Source: Monocercomonoides exilis (taxonomy: Eukaryota; Preaxostyla; Oxymonadida; Polymastigidae). Taken from it: a stretch of DNA of 64,000 nucleotides. Made by a program: the position numbers and the translations under genes. Positions 1-13,200 of the stretch are shown piece after piece. The stretch is taken from positions 1,416,001-1,480,000 of the forward strand of contig LSRY02000003.1 in assembly GCA_001643675.2 (NCBI GenBank). Direction: 5' to 3'. A model generated the notes under the pieces. It ran no database searches. It worked only from the letters and a program-made list of their open reading frames with translations, and was not told where the DNA came from. Numbering within the stretch: position 1 is the stretch's first letter; each line of letters begins with the position of its first letter.

Positions 1-3000
1 AGGAGGAAGAAGAAGATAGTGAAGAAGATGGAGAAGAAGAAGAAGAAGAATGTGAAAGAGAAGAGGGATGATACGAAGCAGCAGGCTTTGCTGAAGCAGT
101 ATTTGATTGAAGAGTCTGTTGAGAAGACAAGACAGAAGGAGAAGGAGAAGATGGAGAAGGAGAAGAAGAATAAGAAGGCTGTGTCAATTGAGAAGATTGC
201 ATTGTTTGTTGAGGATGTTGATATACATTTGTTGATGCTCCTCTGTATTGTGGAGGAGCATTGGAAGCATTCTTCATTGGCTTCTGAGAATATTGCTGCG
301 TCTGGCTTGGTATTTGCATTTGTGCCTGCATTTGTGTCTGTGTCTGTGATTGCATTGGAGATTGACGCTGTTGCTGTTGTTGAAGCTGATATTGTTGTTG
401 TGGTTGTTGTTGTGGTTGTTGTTGAGACTGGGGCTGTGGTGGTTGTGAATGATAAGTCGGTCGAGCTGTTGGAACAGATGTTGGAATAGAAGAAGGAGAA
501 AGAGAAGGAGAAGGAGATGATGATGAAGAAGATGGCATAGCTGAAGAGCGATTTACAGGCATTGAAGAATGAATCTGTTGGTGAAATGAGTTTTGAGGAG
601 GAAGAGAAGAAGAAGGAGAAGAAGGAGAAGATGATAAAGGTGAAGAAGAAGAAGAAGAACCTTGCAGACTACGAATGGAAGGTCCAGAATAAGCAGATGA
701 ATCTGATGTTGGAGCAGATTGGTTAATTCTTTGTGTCTTGTTGGAGTTGTATGAAGAAGAGGAAGAGGAAGAAGAGGAAGGAGGAGGAGAAGAGGAAGAA
801 GATGTTTGAGAAAGAGGGATAGATTGACGAGAAGAGGAAGAGGAAGAAGATAGGGGTGCTGTTTGTGGTATTTGATTGCGATTGGAAGTATCTTTCTGAT
901 CGCTTTTTGTGGATTGGAGAGAAGAATGAGAAGAGGAAGGAGAGGAAGAAGGAGAAGAAGAAAATGAGGAGGAAGAAGAGGATGAGGAAGATATTGATAA
1001 AGAAGAAGAAGAAGGAGAAGGAGGAACAGAGACAGAAGAAGAACGAGAGGGAGAAGAAGAAGAAGGAACACTTGAGTGTCTGTGTGAATGATGATGAGAA
1101 TCAGAAGAAGAAGGAAGGGAAGAAGAAGAAGAAGATGAGGAAGAAGAGGAAGAAGGACGAGGAATGGAAGAAGAAGAAGATGATGATGAAGATTGATAAG
1201 AAGCTGAAGAGCTTCGTTGATGAGAACGATTGTCAGATGGCTGTTGGAATTGAGAAGAAGAAGAAGAAGAAGAAGAGGAGGAGGAGGAGGAAGAAGAAGG
1301 ATATGAAGAAGAGTTTGAAGAGTTTGAAGAGGAAGAGGAAGAATTTGGTGATTTTGCAGGAGGACTTCTTGTTCTTGAGTGTGAATGCCTTCCTCGTGCA
1401 TCATGTCTTTCTTTCTCTTTCTCTTTCTCTTTCTCCTTTTCCTTTTCCTTCTCCTTCTCTTTCTCCTTCTCTCTGAATGTTCTTCCTCTTTCTCTGCTTT
1501 TTGATCGCCTTTTTTCGCTTTCCTTTGAATTCGAAAGATGCTCCCTCTCTTTCTCATCACTTCGCATTCTGACTTCTTTTTCATTGTCTTTTCCTTTCTC
1601 TCTTTCTCTTTCTCTCTCTCTTTCCTTCTCTTTCTCTCTCTCTCGATCTCTTTCTTTGTCTTTGTCTTTGTCTTTGTCTTTGTCTTTGTCTTTATCCTTT
1701 TCTCTTTCTCTCTCCTTCTTTTTCTCTTTCTCTCTATCTCTGTCTCTGTCTCTTTCTCTCTCTTTCTCTCTTTCTCTTTCCTTTTCCTTCTCTCTCTCTT
1801 TCTCCCTATCCTTCTCTTTCTCTTTTTCTTTCTCTTTCTCCTTTTCTTTACTTTTCTCCTTCATCTTCTGCTTATTCATCTCCTCTTTCTCTCTCTCCTT
1901 CTCCTTTTCCTTTTCCTTCTCTTTCTCCTTCTCTTTCTCTTTCATCTCCTTCATCTCCTTCTCCCTCTGCATCTTCATCTCCTTCTCCCTCTCCTGTTCT
2001 GCTTTCCTCTGCATCCCAATCTTCGTCTTTATTTTGAGTGTCGTGTTCTTCTTCAGCAGCTCTGTATATCTCTCAGCCAGCGGAACAAGCTCTGTTTTCT
2101 TCATCGCAATGATTCTTTCAGTCAGTCCTTGAAACTCCTCAATGGAATGGTCAAAAATCGGAAAATCTTCAGCCACTTCCACCAGAAACAGCAGCACACG
2201 CTTCATCATCACAGAATCCCCTAGCTTCACTGCCTCGTCTGCTGTCTCCATCATCTTCTCCCCCAACATCAAGTGGAGCGCATACCCCATCACCCGCAGC
2301 TCCTCCAGCGTCGTCTTGCCCCAGTCGCTCACACGGAACAAGGTAGCATCAATCAACGGATTCGTCACAATTCTCATAATCCTCGCCACAAACAAGCCAT
2401 ATCGCCTCGTCTCTGCTTCTGTCAAAAAGGCAACTGCCGAAAGAGTGCTGCGGACGGCCTGGTAGAAGAGGTAGTGCAAGGGAAGCTCTTTGCACACTTT
2501 CCTACCCAACATCCGGAGAAACTCCGCGGAGAAATACGCATCGCGGGCAGAGAGCAGAGAACGGGGGAAGAGACAGTAGCGGGAGAAGCGGCGGATGAAG
2601 GGGAGATATGAAGAGTAGGAAGAAGAAATAGAAGAAGAGGAAGAAGAGGAAGAAGAGGATGATGTTGTAGAAGTTGCTAAGGGAGAAGAAGGATTAATCG
2701 TAGTGGAAGACGTAGAAGGCGATGTGATTGCAGAAGAAGGCACAGAAAGAGCCAAAGGAGTGTTCGAAGGAGTCGCAATTTGTGTGTCAGTCTCAACAGA
2801 ATCCATTGCCTGTTTGTTTGTGCTGCTGGATGAAGACAATGGAGAAGGCTGTGATGAATTTGATGATGAAGCAGAAGTTGCAGAAAGTGCAGATGTTGGT
2901 AAATGGATTGGAATTGGAGAAGAAGATGATAGCTGTTTTGAATTAGAAGAAGAAGAAGGAAGGGGAGAAGAAGAAACAAGAGAAACAGAGCTATTTTGAG

Positions 3001-6000
3001 GAGATGAAGCAGGGGACGAAATGGTCGATGGAATCAACACAGAATTTGGAGTAGATGGAATCTGCTGAGAGGAAGAGGAAGAGGAAGAGGAAGAAGAAGA
3101 AGATGAAGCCGATGCCAAAGACGGATACAGAAGCCCCTTCGCCTTCCTCATCTGATCCACCAGATGGAGTATTTGAGGGCTCTTTGAGTTCTGTTCTGCC
3201 TTCATCTCCTTCAGCAGCATCTCGTTCTGTGCACACAGCTGTTTAATTGTCCTTTTTGTGTTTTCGAGTGATGTTGTTGGCAGTTTCTTCTGCAGTTCAG
3301 ATATTCTTGTGGTGACTGTGTTGTTGTATGTGCGGTATTCCTTGTATGGATCGAAGACATTGGAGAGAGAAAGCGACCAGAAGACGAAGAAGAGACGAGG
3401 AGTGATGGAGCGCCAGGCATCGAAGGGAACAACACGGACGATGCGGCGCAGCCACAGGGATGAGTTCTGGGGGAGAGATGAAAGGAGATTGGGGATGGAG
3501 GAAGAGGAAGAAGAGGAAGAAGATAATGATGAAGATGATGAGTCAGTTAATTGAGCCAAACATTGTTCCATGTCAGATGGAGAAGGCAGAGGAAGAGTCT
3601 TCCATCTGTCTAATTCTGCTGCAAAATCATTCATCATAAATGGCCTGCTCCACAAAAGCGCATAACTCAAGGGCACTTTGTATTCAATGACAAGCATGTC
3701 TAATGGAGTGACATGTGGATAATACTTCTCTTCCAGCAGTGAAATCGGTGGAATGCTGTCATTCTTTGATTGGTCGGTTGATAATTGAATGGATAAAGAA
3801 GAAGAAGAAGAAGAAGACCCAGAAACATTCCCCTCCACCTCTCCAAAAGTGACTCCTTCATTGATCGCATCAGCTGCCAGCTCCGCATGCTGCATGAGGA
3901 TGCTGTGAATCTTGTCAATCAGCTCCGACACCAGCATCACATACTCACTCTGTGTGTTCTCTTCCACATTCCGCACTGCCCTCGCCAGCCCCACAAAAAC
4001 TGGCTCCCACAGAGCAGTGTGTGTGAGGGGCTTGCGCATTCGGTCCATGTCTGGCGGAGGAGGGCGACGCTGCATAGAGAGGAAAGCATTCAACGCATCA
4101 GCAGCGGAGGCGGTGGAGGCGAATGTGAGGGAGGAAGAAGGGGTGAAGGAAGAAGAAGAAGATAGAGAAGTAGCAGCAGCAGCAGTTGATAAAAGAGATG
4201 ATGGAATGGAAGATCCCAGTGGAGACAGAGCAGAATGAGCTGCTGCTGACAAAGCTGTGTATTGTGAGTGCATCTGCACAGCAGACAGAGAAAGGTTAGT
4301 TTCTCTTGTGAGGAAAGGAGAGGCATGCACAGCTGTTGGATACACATCATCTGGCGAGCGTGTCCGTGTGATGTTTGTGACCAGCCGCTGATAAATCACC
4401 ATTTCCAGCGCATTCCCCCGCAAGCACTGTGACTGGAGGAATGTGAGCAATGCAGAGATGTCAATCTGGCTGTGCTGGAAGCAGGCAGCAGCAACGAACT
4501 GGGCGGTGTTCAGGAGCCATTGGGAAACAGAGGTGCCGTCTGCTTTGAGAAGCGGCTTGCGATTGTTGCAGAGCCGGCGGATGAGCACAAAAGGCAGAAC
4601 ATCCCAAGCGATCGGAGGACAATGTGCAAGAATCTCCACAAACCTGTCAACAAAGTTGTCGTATGCCTCGATGGTGGCCAAGATGTCGTTGAACACAGGG
4701 AGTGGATTGCTCATAGCGAGGCGTGTGAGGATGCGCCCCATCACACCCAGATTTTCCTTCGACAGGCGTCTGGTACATTTCTTTGTTTCTCTCACTGTGC
4801 GGAGGCGGGCGAAGGCGCAGAGCGGGTGGCGTGTGTGGACGGTGCTGAGGGTCTCATAGAGCATGTTGCGCTGGACGAGGGAGAAACAGCGGAGAACACG
4901 CCAACACTCACAGGAGAGAGGGTAGTTGGACTGAGTGAGCATGAGAGAAGGGAGGAGGGTGCTGCAGAGGAGGGAGAAGACGATTTCTTGCTCGAGTTGG
5001 GGGAGGTATGAGGAAGATGGACGGGATTGGAGGTTGTTTGGGGTGTTGTTTGAAGAAGTTGTTGGCTCAGATTCCATTTGAATGCTTTTATCTGAATTTT
5101 CTGTGTTTTCTTCTTTCTCTTTCTCTTCCTTTTCGACAGTCTCCATGTAACAGACAAGAAAGCGGCAGACTCTGGAGAAGAGAGGGATGTTGTGGAAGAG
5201 ATGGGGTCCAATGAGCATAAGAGGATGATGCATGCGATGGAGAAGAGAGGAGAGAGAGGAAGATTTGGATTGAGGAGTGGCTGAATGAAGAAAGAAGAAG
5301 AAGAAGAAGAAGAAGAAAAGAAGAAAGATTATGATTAAATGAATCGTGAATAAATGAATAGAAAAATGAGAAAAATGTTAAATTGCAATACAAATGATAG
5401 AGAGATATAACAATATAATAACAAAATTAAATAAAAAATTCAAAAATAAAATAAAATAAAAAACAAAACAAATATTATACCTTTCTCTCTCGTCAACAGA
5501 GAATTCAATGCAAACTCTCTTGACTCTGGTGCCTTCACCATCGACTTCTTCTGCATGTCTGTCACTTCCTCATCCATTTCACTTGTCTCTTTTTTACCTT
5601 CTTTTTCTTCTTTTTCTTCCTCTTCCTCTTTCATCTGCTTTGCCCTCAGCACAAATGCAGAGGAGACAGTTTGCTGATAACATTTCAGCGCTTCTTTGAC
5701 CGTTTTCCCATTGAGCTGCGTCTGGTTTGTTTGGGCTGTCACTTCTGACAGCATCTTCTTCCTCCTCTCAAAAATTGACATCTCCCCACCCTCTTGCAAT
5801 TCTTCTCTTGTGCTTCTTCCATTTTCTCCTATGGAAGAAGAAGAAGAAGAAGAAGAAGAACCAACCTCTTCCACATCCATTTGTCCGCTTCTCCCCATCT
5901 TCTTCTTCTTCGCTGCCATTGCTGCTGCACTAATCTCTTGCACATCTCCATCATCACCTTTTTTCCCTCCTTCTTCATTCTCTTCATTCTCATTCCCGTC

Positions 6001-9000
6001 TTCAATCGCTCCTTCTTCCCTTTCTTCTCCTTCTCCTTCTCTTTCCTCCAACATCCTCGCTTCTTCCTCTTCCTCTTCTTCCTCTTCTTCTCTCTCCTTC
6101 TCCCCCGAATTCTTCCTCTGCCTCCTCAAAATAGCCTTCTTCGCAGCAGTCAGCCCTAGCTTTTCACACACACTTTCAGATGCCATTAAACAATCTGCTT
6201 CATCCAGCAGAAGTTCAATGTGTCTGAACAGACTCGCTCTCATCCCGTCTTCGGCTGCCACATCGACAAGTGCTGTGTAGTTGCCCACTTTCTTTGCATC
6301 ATACAGACTGCGGGGGCGTTTGTGTGTGAGAGAAGAAGAAGAAGAAAGAGGAGAAGGAGAAGAGGAAGAAGAAGAAGAAGGTGATGATGATGATGATGAT
6401 AATTGTTCAATTGCAGATTCTGCTTCGTCTGTTGAGAGATAAAGCAGATCAGAAAAGTCTTCATCCATTTCGCCTTCTTCCATCTCTCCTTCAGATGACA
6501 TGCTATTCGATGGAGAAGAAGAAGAAGAAGATGCTGATGAAGAATGATTTGATGCACTATTAACAGATGCAGCTGAAGAAGACGCTGAAGCACTTGTTGT
6601 CGAACCAGTTGAATTTTTAGTTCCCATCTTTGTCACCTTCTCTCCATTTACCCCTTTCCCTCCACTAACACCACCACCACCATTCTTCTCATTCCCCTCT
6701 TTCTCCTCCTCCTTCTTCTCCCCATCCTTCTCATCCTCATCCTCCTCATCATCAGCTGCTCTGAATGTCGGGTGTATCACTCTCAGCGCCTCCTTCGGTG
6801 CGGCATCTGCAACAGACGGAGTCACCAGCACTCCACCTGCATTGATGATCGGCTGCAGGATCAGCTTTTCAGCCACATCAAATGCACCACACTCAATCAA
6901 CGCAGACGCCAAGCGGAACGGCTGCCATTCAGCCACAAAGCCAGTTGGCTCGTATTGCTCGCTTAAATCACCTGATTCTTTCTCTTTCTCTTTCTCTCTC
7001 TCTTTCTCTCTCTGCATTGCAGAAGAAGAAGAAGACATTGTTGGCACATTCATATTCATCTTCCCCTTCTCTCCCTCTTTCTCTCTCTCTCCTCCTTTCC
7101 CATGCTGTGTCTGTCTCACAAGCCCATCCGGAATGAAGAAGGCTGGCGGTGCTGCTGCCTCTGGATCCACATTGCCCATCGTCTTTCTCGGATTCTGCGG
7201 CGTCTCCTTCGCTCTGAAGAACGCATTTTCATTGAGACTCAGCAAAGTCGGGTGTGTTTCGACGTTTTGGAACACTTGTACTGGAAGATGGGCATAGGAG
7301 GAGCCATCTGAAACTGACTGGACAACAACAGAGATCGAATCAGCAGCTTCGGAGGCAGATGTCGATGATAAAGTGAGAGGTGGGATGTATTTGCCATCGG
7401 AAAAAGCAGAAGGATGATGTGAAGAAGAAGAAGAAGAGGAGGAGGAAGAAGAAGAAGATGGTGAAAGAGAAGACAAAGATGACATGTGAGAAGATGAACC
7501 GCCTAATCTGGAAGGTGTTTGTGAGGCAGAAGGGATAGGAGAGCGTGAAGGTGTTGGAGACTGCGATGGATTCGGAAGCAAACCAGGTCTTTCTCCACCT
7601 TCCCTTTCTCTTTCTCTTTCCCTCTCCCTCTCCCTTTCTCTCTCTCTCCTCTCTCTCTCTCTCTCTTCTCTGCTGGTGTTGGCAGATTCCACAGAGTCCA
7701 TCATTCGTGCAGCTGCAGCACTTTCGTCCATTGCATCGCGGATGGCACGTGCAGAAGGCATCGACTCATACTGTCTTCTGTTGGCTTCTATTGAAGAGAG
7801 ACAGGATGAGCTTACAGGGCGAATGTATAAAGTGGATGGGTAAGAAGAAGAAGAAGAGGAGGAGAAAGAGAAAGAAGAGGAAGATGATGAACTCACAACA
7901 GCTTCTGCGATGTTCTCCTGTTCTCTCACAGCAGCTGCCCCAAATGGAGAGTAGATGAACGACGAAGAAGCAGGGAGTGCCAGTTCACTTGGCAGCGCAG
8001 ACTCAAACGTAGCTTCTAGCATCCTGTTCTGCATCAGCACACTCGCCACAGCTGATCTCCCTTGAAGAGAAAGAGGAGGGGCTGGATAAGAAGGGGGAGG
8101 AGACAGGAGGGATTGACAAGTGTAGATGTGCTGTGCGTATCTGAGGAAAGTAGGTTCGTATTCGTCGATGGCTGGGCGGAGGAGAGAGACGAGCGAGGCG
8201 CCGTCGACAATGCCATTCAGAATGAGAAAAGCAGAAAGACGATAGAGAGAATGAGGGGCAGGCATTCCGTAGTAGGCGATGGTGGGAGCAGAGGAGGAGG
8301 AGATGGAAGAGGAGGAGGAGGCAGAGGAGGTTAAGATGGATGTGAGAAGAGATGATTTGTTATTTGAAGAAGAAGAAGAAGAAGATGATGATGAAGGTAT
8401 AATAGCTGTTTGGTTGTATGGCTGTATTGTCTGGCTGTTCCTTTGAGAGTATGAAGAAGGATAACCTGAAGACGACACATATGCGCCCTGTACAGAAGAT
8501 GGATATCTTTGAGACTGCATCGACATTTCATTCCCTCTTGCATATGCAGAAGAAGAAGAAGAAGAAGATGATGATGATAAAGAAGAATTCATTCCTTGTG
8601 ATGAAAGTGATTGTATCGAACGAGGCGGAGGTTCCATCACGAGCTGCTGTGGCGACCCAGCAGGCCACAAGAACTGTCCTTCGAAATAAGAACGGAACTT
8701 GAAGCTCAAAATGCTGAGGATGTGGAACGAAGGGAATGTGGACAAGAGAGAAAGAAGAGAAAGAAGAGCTGCTATGTGTGGGTGTGACGACAGAAGAGCA
8801 GCTTCGTCTTCAGAAGTCGAAGTGAAGGCCAGGCGAGCTGAGGCGTCGATGCGGTTGGCGTAGTTGTGGCGCCGCTTGGAGTTGAAGAGCTGGGCAGCTG
8901 ATGAATGATCGATTGAGCCTAAGATGAGCTCCAGAAGAGATTCCATTGACTCGAGAATGATGTCGACAACTCTGTTTGGATCGAGTCGAAAGTGACCTTT

Positions 9001-9772
9001 TAAAAAAATATTCAAAAGAAAGTCAAAAATTTAAAAAGATATTTATATAATAATTTTTATTTGAACATATTATTTAATAATCAAAAAATAGAAAACCAAT
9101 CAGAGTTCTTATTTCTTCTTGCAGATGAAAAGGAGATTGAAGCAAAACAGGATGACTGAGTGCAACTAATAATTTAGAAAACCCTTCTTCCTCCTCATGA
9201 AGAAGATTATACTTTCTCTGAGTAAATCTACGTGTTTATTAATAATAATCTCAGAATAATAATTATAATTTTCATACAGAAGAGCAGTTCTTTTTCGTGG
9301 TATTGAAAGTTTTGAACCATCAACAAAACCCATGCAATAAAGTCGTTCAATGTCTAAAATTCTCATCAAATCCTCCTTTGAAATCAGTTCTTGTTTCTAA
9401 AAAAAATACAAATTTTCACAAATATTTCTTTAAAAAACAAAATGAAAACATGAAACGAGCCTGAAATTCCATTAATAACAGCGTAGCATTTTTCGACTCG
9501 AATGAAAGAGATTGCATTCCTTTCGTATCTTTTGGAGCAGGATAACGACAATCTAATAAAAAACGCAGTGATCCTTGAGCAAACAAAAATATACAAACAC
9601 AACACAAACCTAATTGCTCGGAAACAAAAATAAATGATGCTTTACGATATTCAGATTTTTCATCTAATAATTTTTGTAAGAATTCTCCAGGAGACACTTT
9701 TCCTTCAGTCTTATCTTTAATGTATTGATTCAAATCGGTCAAAAACCTTTGCTCCAATATTTCATCGAACAT
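1..9772 (-). CDS. THOC2: THO complex subunit 2 (THOC2/Tho2), 3' end beyond window
   Basis: THOC2 is the scaffold of the nuclear THO/TREX complex, which couples transcription to mRNA export. The spliced N-terminus reads KRTALLFTQRKYNLLHEEEE, then TLIGHFRLDPNRVVDIILE, matching the hallmark N-terminal block of THOC2. Later blocks also match: LIGPHLFHNIPLF, FWSLSLSNVFDPYKEYRTYN, CLFPRSLLSARDAYFSAEFL and RRYGLFVARIMRIVTN. Introns inferred at 9574-9609 (uncertain, in frame), 9397-9460 (GC-AG), 9228-9277, 8997-9096 and 5281-5480. From about 2010 down to base 1 the frame stays open through a Lys/Glu/Asp/Arg repeat tail, then Ser-rich and Gln-rich tracts. The product therefore exceeds 3,100 residues, about twice the human length, mostly through low-complexity insertions. 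The start at 9772 is the first ATG of the open frame. Identity is firm; the first intron and the C-terminus are not. Confidence 0.88.
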
Positions 9773-10213
9773 TTAATCAAAAATTCAAATTATTTGAAAA
9801 CTTTAAATTTGTATCGACAAAAAAAATGGAGAAAATATTTGTAATGATCTCTTCCACTTTATTTTATTTTGAATCATTTCAAAATTTGATTTTGCAAATT
9901 GAAAGCAATTGATTGTAACTAAATCATAATTTATTAATTGAAAATAATTTTGTTCAATTCTTTTGGTGTTTGAAAAATTCTCTTCAATTCTCTATCAATA
10001 TTTTTTTCTCATTTCATAATGATGAAGCTTTTATACAAATACAAAATAGAATAATTATTTTTGATGAAAATTATATATATATGTTTGTATTTAATTATAA
10101 AAATAGTTTTTCATTGAAAGTGTTGTTATCAGTTCATCAGACATTATTTCGAAAATATACATTATTAGGTTTAGATCAGAATAAAAATTTATATTTCGCG
10201 TAACTGCGTAAAT
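9773..10213. promoter_or_regulatory. Divergent intergenic region, THOC2 / WDR75
   Basis: About 440 nt of AT-rich DNA lie between the starts of two divergent genes, so both promoters must be here. No TATA-like or initiator motif stands out against the base composition. A short open frame on the + strand (9970-10203) is AT-driven and does not look like protein. Confidence 0.4.
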
Positions 10214-13200
10214 ATGGCTGATCTGAAATGCATACAATTTTTAGCCAGCTCACAAGATTATTGCGTTGATCCTATTTTTACTGAGGATTCTCAATTTATT
10301 TTATCAGCGCAGGGAAATCAAATCGCAGTAATTTCGGTTTCAACTGGTGAAATAGTTTCCTTTCTGCGTGGCCATACCGAATTAGTTACAGGAGTGCATA
10401 TCTCGCCGTTTAATTCTGAAGAAATTATTTCATCTTCACTTGATGGTACTTTACGGTTTTGGAATGTAAAAACATCAAAAATGGTTTCTATGTTTCGTGT
10501 TGGAATGCCTATACGCTCTTTTGTTCCTTCACAGGCAACTAAAAAGATATTTGTTGTTCTTCAACGAGCATGGAATCAGCAGATTTTTTCAAGCTTTGAC
10601 TTAAAATTCAGTTCCATTTCATTTTTGCTCCTTGGGTCCAGCTTTTCACCTTTATCAAGCAACAGTTCAGGGACCATTGTCGGAGTAGCAACTACAAAAA
10701 TTATATTTTTATATCATGCATTGGAACGTTTTTATAGTGTCATCGCACAAATTTCGAAAGCATTTCCTTTCACTGCATTTGCAATTGACGACGATGGTAA
10801 TGTGGTGGCCGTTGGTAACTCAATTGGGAAAATGAGCATTTATCCCCGTAATACATGGAAGCGTCTTTTCTTTCTCGGGCACAGCGAACAAGTCCTTGAT
10901 GTTAATAATATTAGTATTGCAAACTCAATTCCTTCACATGTTGCACAAGCTAAAGTTTTGGGAATTTCTATCCCGCAAAGTACTGTTCATTGGCATGATA
11001 ATGCCATTCGATCCATGTCGTTTATGAGAGGAGGAGACATTTTGGCTTCAGTGGCAAATGGGTCTTCTCTTGCTTTATGGACGGTGGCTGGAATGCAACG
11101 ATCTGTCATCCCTCGTCTTCCTCATCGACTTGTTGGTGTGGCAGTGTCTCCTGATGGAAGAAGGATTGCAGTGAAAAGTCGCGGGGGTGAAGACGGGCCA
11201 GGCTCACTGTCTGTTGTTGATGTCATGCTCGGCGTTGTTGGTGTGAGAGTGGATGGGCTTTCATGGCAAAAGAGAGAAAGTCAAGGAGCATTGTGCGATG
11301 TTGAAAAGATCATCGAAAGCACAGAAGAATCTGCTTCTGGTGCGAATCAAACTTCAAAATCAACAAAAGAAAATATAGAAAGTCGTCCAATGAAGTTTTA
11401 TCCGTGGAAGTTTCCTGTCAACACTGAATCAGCCTTCTCAACTCTTTCATCTGTTTTTCCTCCTCCAATATTTGTGAAGCATCCTCCTCTTATCCCTGCT
11501 GAGGCATCGAATCAAATATCCCTATCATCATCATCATCATCATCATCATCTTCTTCTTCTTCTTCTATTTCTTCAGTTCTTCAACACTATTCATCCCATC
11601 TTCCTTCCACACACATCCTTCTCTGTGCCAACAGAAGCCGTCTGATCTCCTTCGATCTCCTTGCCCTCACACCCACAAACGCAGCTATGTCTATTCTTCC
11701 TGACGCTGTTGAAGTGAGAGAAGGCAAAGAAAGCACCATCGAAGCAGCATGTGTGCTGAGTGACGGGCAGACGCTGGTTGTGGCAGAGCGAAAGAAGAAG
11801 CTGTGGGAAATGAAGCCAACGAACACCGTGCGCTACGAAACGAAGAAAGGAGAATATTTGACCGGTCTGACAAGAGAGTATTTTGAGAAAGAACTGAAAA
11901 AGACAGCGGAGACACTGTTTTTACCAGGAAACAGGGCAGAAAAGAGAACAATGCTTCAAGCATTGGCATCATCCTCGTCTTCCTCCTCCTCCTCCTCCTC
12001 CTCTTCCTTTTCATCCTTTGATCCTGATTCAGCCTCATCTTTGTCTGCTGCATCCATCGCAGAACTTGTGAAAGTGTCTAATCCCAAAGGGCACATCGAC
12101 ATCTCCATTGATGGCTTCGATCCACTTGAGCGTGATCATTATGCACTTCATTTCTGGGAGCTGCAGTCGACGTCGCACAACTCTGACTCAACATCTGCCT
12201 CGTCTCTGTCGCAGCTGCATATGTTCCGCCCTCACACTGTAGTGGACACGCCACACTCAGCCGCATTCACTGCACTGGTGGCACATCCTTCTCTTCCGCT
12301 GGTTGTGTCGTGCTCGGGTGATGCTTCATTCAAAGTATGGGAGAAGAAACAGCCGAGAGAAGAGAAGGAAGGGCAGGTTATTTCCCTGCTGAACGAATCA
12401 GGAATGAAAAAGAACAAACCGAAAGCAAATCCCAACCAGATTACCAGGGGTGTGCAGCAGACTGAGTTCAGCTGGCTTTGCGTTTCATCTCGGCAGATGG
12501 AAGCAGACGCCATTGACGCAGCAGCATATTCTCCAGACGGGACGACTTTGGCTGTCTCAGCAGATCACACGTACTTTTTGTTCACTTCACGAGGAGAAGA
12601 GCAGATTGCTGCAATTAGTCTGCCTCTCAGAGACATCGAGCCGTTTGAGATGTGCACTTCAAGTGCGAATAAAAAGAGTGATGTTGCAATGAATAATCCG
12701 AAAGAATCCACATCGAGCGAATCCAAAGAGCAGTTGCCCGGGCCGCTGTCATCTTCTGAAAATTCAACAGATAAATCTGCTTCTGCAAAGAAAGATTCAG
12801 CAAAACAAAACGCTTCAAAGAGACTCCACATAAAAATTCGCCTTCCGCCCATTCGACATGGCCTTTCTTTTGTGTGTGGAACAAGACTGTGTTTGGTGGA
12901 GACAACAGCGATAGGGTTGTTTTGTGTGGATGTTGAGAAGAAGAAGCTGAAATGGATGAAAAAAGGAAGATTTTCTCATCTTGCAGTTGATGGCACATTA
13001 ATCTCAATCTCAGAACAGAAGAATGAAAATGCATCTTCGAAGAAGCAAGGGTCTCAATCAAAAGATTTGTACTTCTCTTCTTTGTTTGCAGCTGTTCTGG
13101 AGCACAAAGAGAGCATGCTTCCAATTGTGCCTCTGCAGGCTGGTTCAAATACTCTGCCAGCCAGTAAATATATGCGTTCTTATCAAGTTCCTCCAGCACC

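Noticed and set aside
553-2224. Several open frames on both strands rich in Lys/Arg/Leu or Ser/Phe
   Set aside because: They are shadows of the low-complexity THOC2 tail; only the frame continuous with the conserved THOC2 blocks stays open to base 1.
4443-5011. Overlapping + strand open frames of 138 and 179 residues
   Set aside because: Antisense to conserved THOC2 core sequence, without recognisable protein features.
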